Origin: CAZHOV01 sp964534315
GTDB lineage: Bacteria; Bacteroidota; Bacteroidia; Chitinophagales; Saprospiraceae
Length of the DNA: 26,568 nt
Reading direction: 5' to 3'
Assembly (NCBI GenBank): GCA_964534315.1
Contig: CAZHOV010000074.1
Location: 1 to 26,568 of the forward strand
The position numbers were made by a program, and so were the translations under genes. The notes beneath the pieces are model-generated. The model was given only the letters and a program-made list of their open reading frames with translations, was not told the origin of the DNA and made no database searches. Below, in pieces: positions 23,901 through 26,568 of the stretch (position 1 is the first letter of the stretch; each line of letters opens with the position of its first letter).

Positions 23901-24776
23901 TCATAGCCTACGCACTCCGATAGCCCATTCCAAAAACTCCGGCATTACTGCTCCCCAGGTTTTCTGATTGTGTTGTCCTCCTTCTACTTCTACATAAGTG
24001 ATCTCTTTACCTTTTTTATACCCTAATTTTTCCAATTCTTTGATCAAATCCAGCGTATCGTCAATGGCATCAATAATACCATTCTTATTGCGGTCTTCCT
24101 TTTCATCATCGGTACCGGCCTGGAGCCAAAAGTGGAGGCCTTCCCGTTTTGGTCCTTTGGAAATAATCTCGTGCATGATCCGATTTGCATCGGGGTCTTT
24201 CTCTTCAAACGGCTCAGAACGCCACCAGAGGGATCCTGAAAACACCCCTACTCTACCGAAGTAGTTTGGATGATTCCAAACGATATCCAAAGCACTCAGA
24301 CCGCCTAAAGAAAAACCGGCGAAGGTATTATATGCCGGTTCGATGCGGCAGCGGAAGTTATTGCGGAGGTAAGGGAGAAGTTCTCGCAGGATGAAGTGCG
24401 AATAATCCGCTGCCTTACTACCTCGATGTAGATAATCAGGAATATTGGCCGTACCATATTCGTGCATGCGGTCGCCGGCATAGATAGCAACCATGATGGT
24501 CGGAGTGATCATGTTTTGTTTGTAGAGCGACGTCAGGGTGGCCTCCATTTGGAGCGCTGGAAAATCCTGTCCGTCATTGAAATACACTACCGGATAGGGG
24601 CCATACCGTTTGAAATAATCGGGAGGGAGCAGAATATCGATCCGTACGTTGCGGCCCAGGTAACGCGAATCTATATTGGTTATCTGCTTTCCGGCCAAAG
24701 CGGATAAAGAAGAGCGCCAATAAGGCTTTAGAGATTTTTTGAATGTAAACAAAAACCGCTTGAGAATCGATTGCAT
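23901..24776 (-). CDS. Esterase of the PF00756 (esterase D-like) family with a calcium-type loop
   Basis: A 291-residue alpha/beta-hydrolase of the putative esterase family. The nucleophile is Ser156 in GFSLGG, the likely acid Asp223 or Asp224 in AGTDDE, and the base His269 in GGQHN. N-terminal RNVRIDILLPPDYF and PVVYFNDGQDF are typical. Directly after the acid lies DRNKNGIIDAIDD (228-240), which has the spacing of an EF-hand/dockerin calcium loop (positions 1, 3, 5, 9, 12 all Asp or Asn). The first 30 residues are basic and not a clear signal peptide. It is divergent from the ATP-grasp gene across the palindrome at 24796. Confidence 0.87.
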   Translation of the reverse strand: MQSILKRFLFTFKKSLKPYWRSSLSALAGKQITNIDSRYLGRNVRIDILLPPDYFKRYGPYPVVYFNDGQDFPALQMEATLTSLYKQNMITPTIMVAIYAGDRMHEYGTANIPDYLHRGSKAADYSHFILRELLPYLRNNFRCRIEPAYNTFAGFSLGGLSALDIVWNHPNYFGRVGVFSGSLWWRSEPFEEKDPDANRIMHEIISKGPKREGLHFWLQAGTDDEKEDRNKNGIIDAIDDTLDLIKELEKLGYKKGKEITYVEVEGGQHNQKTWGAVMPEFLEWAIGVRRL

Positions 24777-24795
24777 CTTATTGATTTATAGATAA

Positions 24796-24856
24796 TTGCG
24801 TAGCCATGCCCCACCTATAGGTGTGCCACACCTATAGGTGGGGCATGGCTACGCAA
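24796..24856. repeat. 61-bp palindrome, two 30-bp arms with a one-base loop
   Basis: Arms 24796-24825 and 24827-24856 are perfectly complementary around a single C. Each arm also contains the self-complementary 12-mer CACCTATAGGTG. It lies between the divergent esterase and ATP-grasp genes, 20 bases from the esterase start codon. Confidence 0.93.
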
Positions 24857-24898
24857 CATAGGGTAACGAAAATCATCCCCAATTTTAGACAAATTGCC

Positions 24899-24907
24899 TA
24901 CCTTTGC
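24899..24907 (+). promoter_or_regulatory. -7 promoter element of the ATP-grasp gene
   Basis: TACCTTTGC is a perfect TAnnTTTG with the favoured C after it. The start codon is 71 bases downstream. No TTG sits at the -33 position. Confidence 0.5.
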
Positions 24908-24978
24908 CCCAACGTTTATAAAAAACGTGAATATCGCAATTTAATTCATTTTAAATCAAGTAAAACGAAACCCTTCTC

Positions 24979-26283
24979 ATGAAGAAAATCGGAATCCTTT
25001 TCGGACAGGAGAATACCTTCCCTCAAGCTTTTGTTGACCGGGTCAATTCCAAAAACGTCGATGGAGTTGAAGCTGAACTACTCACAGTCGATGAAGTCAT
25101 CCAGGCAAGACCTACGCAATACGCCGTAATCTTTGATCGCATTTCTCAGGATGTGCCTTTTTACCGCGCTTATCTTAAAAATGCGGCACTTTGCGGCACA
25201 ACCATCATCAACAACCCTTTTTGGTGGAGTGCCGATGAAAAATTCTTTAACAACTGTTTGGCTGAAACAATAGGCATTCCTGTACCCAAGACCGTCTTAT
25301 TGCCCACAAAAGAACGACCCGACGAAACTACCGCCGACTCCTTCAGGAATCTCAAATTCCCTATGGATTGGGATGCTGTTTTTGATTATATCGGTGGCTT
25401 CCCCGCCTATATGAAGCCTCATGCCGGCGGCGGCTGGAAAAATGTTTACAAACTCAATAACCAGGAAGAGTTTTTCGCCGCCTATGGCGAAACGGGTAAC
25501 CTGGTCATGATGCTACAAGAAGAGATCCAGTTCGACGCTTACTTCCGTTGCTACTGTATCGGCCGTAAACACGTGCGTATCATGAATTACGAGCCGCGCA
25601 ACCCGCACCACCTTCGCTATGTTGCTGATCATGATGTATCGGATGAGCTAATGCAAACCATTCACGATTACGTATTAAAACTAAATGAAGCCCTGGGCTA
25701 TGATTTTAATACGGTCGAGTTTGCCATCCAAGATGGCATTCCCTACGCTATCGATTTTTGCAACCCTGCACCAGATGCAGATGTACACTCTGTTGGTGAA
25801 GAAAACTTTGAATGGGTAGTGGAGTACTCCGCTCAGTTTGCTATTGAAAAGGCCCTGGAAAACAAAGAAGGTCAAACCAATATGGTTTGGGGTACGTTTA
25901 TAAAAAATTCTGTTGCAGAAAATTCTGGTAGCGTATCCAAAGCGGCACCAAAGAAGAAAAAAGCTGCTCCTCAAAAGAAAGCGAAATCAACACCAAAGGC
26001 TACTCCGAAAAAAGAAGCTGGCACAAATGTTGAAGCTTCCAAATCAGACCTTTTTGCTTCAATCGGAAAAGCCAAGGCCAACCAAAAAGATGATCTCAAA
26101 AAGATCAAAGGAGTTGGACCAAAGCTGGAAAAAATGCTCAACGATATCGGCATTTTCACCTACAATCAAGTAAGTAAAATGTCTAAAAAAGAATACGAAT
26201 TAGTTGATAGCATGCTCGATTCTTTTAAAGGTAGAGGTCAGCGGGATGACTGGTCAGGACAAGCAAAAAAGTTACTCGGTTAA
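24979..26283 (+). CDS. ATP-grasp protein with H1-like linker and helix-hairpin-helix tail
   Basis: 434 residues in three parts. About 1-305 is a RimK/glutathione-synthetase-like ATP-grasp fold: preATP region with ILFGQEN, a nucleotide-binding lysine in YMKPHAGGGWKNV (Lys146), and metal-binding residues in FAIQDGIPYAIDFCNPAPDAD (249-269; Glu247, Asp259 and Asn262 likely). About 318-350 is a Lys/Ala/Pro-rich stretch (PKKKKAAPQKKAKSTPKATPKK) like a histone H1 tail. About 371-434 is a helix-hairpin-helix domain (LKKIKGVGPKLEKMLNDIG) of the kind seen at the C-terminus of ribosomal protein L21 in this phylum. The enzymatic substrate is unknown. The tail suggests binding to DNA or rRNA. Confidence 0.85.
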   Translation: MKKIGILFGQENTFPQAFVDRVNSKNVDGVEAELLTVDEVIQARPTQYAVIFDRISQDVPFYRAYLKNAALCGTTIINNPFWWSADEKFFNNCLAETIGIPVPKTVLLPTKERPDETTADSFRNLKFPMDWDAVFDYIGGFPAYMKPHAGGGWKNVYKLNNQEEFFAAYGETGNLVMMLQEEIQFDAYFRCYCIGRKHVRIMNYEPRNPHHLRYVADHDVSDELMQTIHDYVLKLNEALGYDFNTVEFAIQDGIPYAIDFCNPAPDADVHSVGEENFEWVVEYSAQFAIEKALENKEGQTNMVWGTFIKNSVAENSGSVSKAAPKKKKAAPQKKAKSTPKATPKKEAGTNVEASKSDLFASIGKAKANQKDDLKKIKGVGPKLEKMLNDIGIFTYNQVSKMSKKEYELVDSMLDSFKGRGQRDDWSGQAKKLLG

Positions 26284-26327
26284 TTCCATTTCTTTAGAAA
26301 ATGTTGAAAATGCATTTTAAAAAATTG

Positions 26328-26393
26328 TTTGGAAAAAGCTATCTTGTGGCAACGATTTTATCTATTCGTTGTTATATGTTGGCTTTTTCCAAA
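26328..26393 (+). terminator. Two-level hairpin after the ATP-grasp gene
   Basis: TTTGGAAAAAGC (26328-26339) pairs perfectly with GCTTTTTCCAAA (26382-26393). Inside, CAACGA (26350-26355) pairs with TCGTTG (26366-26371). It follows the stop codon by 45 bases and is followed by AT-rich sequence without a strong T run, so it is either a terminator or another palindromic repeat. Confidence 0.5.
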
Positions 26394-26541
26394 ATTTAAT
26401 TTTGAAATAATTGGCAAAATTATATCCGTATAAGTTTTTTGCCAGACTGGTTCGAAAGTAGCTTTAATGTAGTGTATCAACTTGTCAACTCCACTTACCT
26501 TCTTCACGGACTGGTACAACCGAAACAATAAGTAAAACAAC

Positions 26542-26568
26542 ATGGAGAAAACTAGATTATCCGTTGCT
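26542..26568 (+). CDS. Start of a gene cut by the window end
   Basis: ATG at 26542 opens a plus-strand frame reading MEKTRLSVA to the window edge, preceded by an A-rich stretch as other genes here are. TAGCTTTA near 26469 is a possible -7 element (seven of eight). Nine codons are too few to identify it. The overlapping minus-strand frame from 26543 competes for the same region. Confidence 0.3.

Noticed and set aside
26358..26543. Minus-strand frame of 61 codons
   Set aside because: Its end lies inside the 26328-26393 hairpin and its start overlaps the plus-strand ATG at 26542. The composition is somewhat protein-like, so this is a weak rejection.

Overview
The window looks like a chromosomal segment of a marine or sludge-type member of the Bacteroidota, probably near the Saprospiraceae. 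The reasons are a TonB receptor with an N-terminal carboxypeptidase-like domain, a GldM-like domain, a GxxExxY gene, LytS/LytTR signalling, and several promoters with a TAnnTTTG -7 element and almost no Shine-Dalgarno sites. No rRNA, tRNA, CRISPR array or phage module was seen.

Layout. 1-1935: the 3' end of a BlaI-type repressor that is frameshifted as read here, overlapping a BlaR1-like M56 membrane protease. The protease's C-terminal periplasmic part resembles the GldM C-terminal domain rather than a beta-lactam sensor. A perfect-stem terminator closes the unit. 1990-5603: a MarR regulator, homogentisate 1,2-dioxygenase (hmgA) and 4-hydroxyphenylpyruvate dioxygenase (hppD), two consecutive steps of tyrosine/phenylalanine breakdown. 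Between hmgA and hppD lies a small GxxExxY nuclease-family gene bounded by 31-bp inverted repeats and broken by a palindromic MITE-like element of about 217 bp. 5694-6320: an unrecognised lipoprotein. 6321-6965: an AT-rich gap with one doubtful 47-codon minus-strand gene. 6966-13782: a TetR, TolC, HlyD and RND efflux operon with promoter and terminator. 13946-14090: a candidate small RNA. 14091-15362 (minus): a solitary M16 protein without the zinc motif. 15540-20785: a TonB receptor, an alpha/beta hydrolase and a LytS-type histidine kinase/LytTR regulator pair. 20786-21345: a gene-free repeat island with three consecutive hairpins. 21346-24776 (minus): an AntA/AntB-like antirepressor-domain protein, mnmG and an esterase. 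24796-24856: an almost loopless 61-bp palindrome. 24979-26283: an ATP-grasp protein with a histone-H1-like linker and a helix-hairpin-helix tail. 26542 to the end: the probable start of another gene.

The least ordinary content is non-coding. Several hairpin elements are present, and two of them, 17 kb apart (core at 4074-4128, and 21101-21150), share a core sequence and so belong to one dispersed repeat family. The GxxExxY locus looks like a nested insertion: a nuclease gene in an inverted-repeat cassette, later hit by a member of that palindrome family exactly between the two halves of its PD-(D/E)XK active site. The other notable items are two unusual protein architectures (M56-GldM and ATP-grasp/H1-tail/HhH) and the candidate small RNA. 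All family assignments come from motif reading without database searches.
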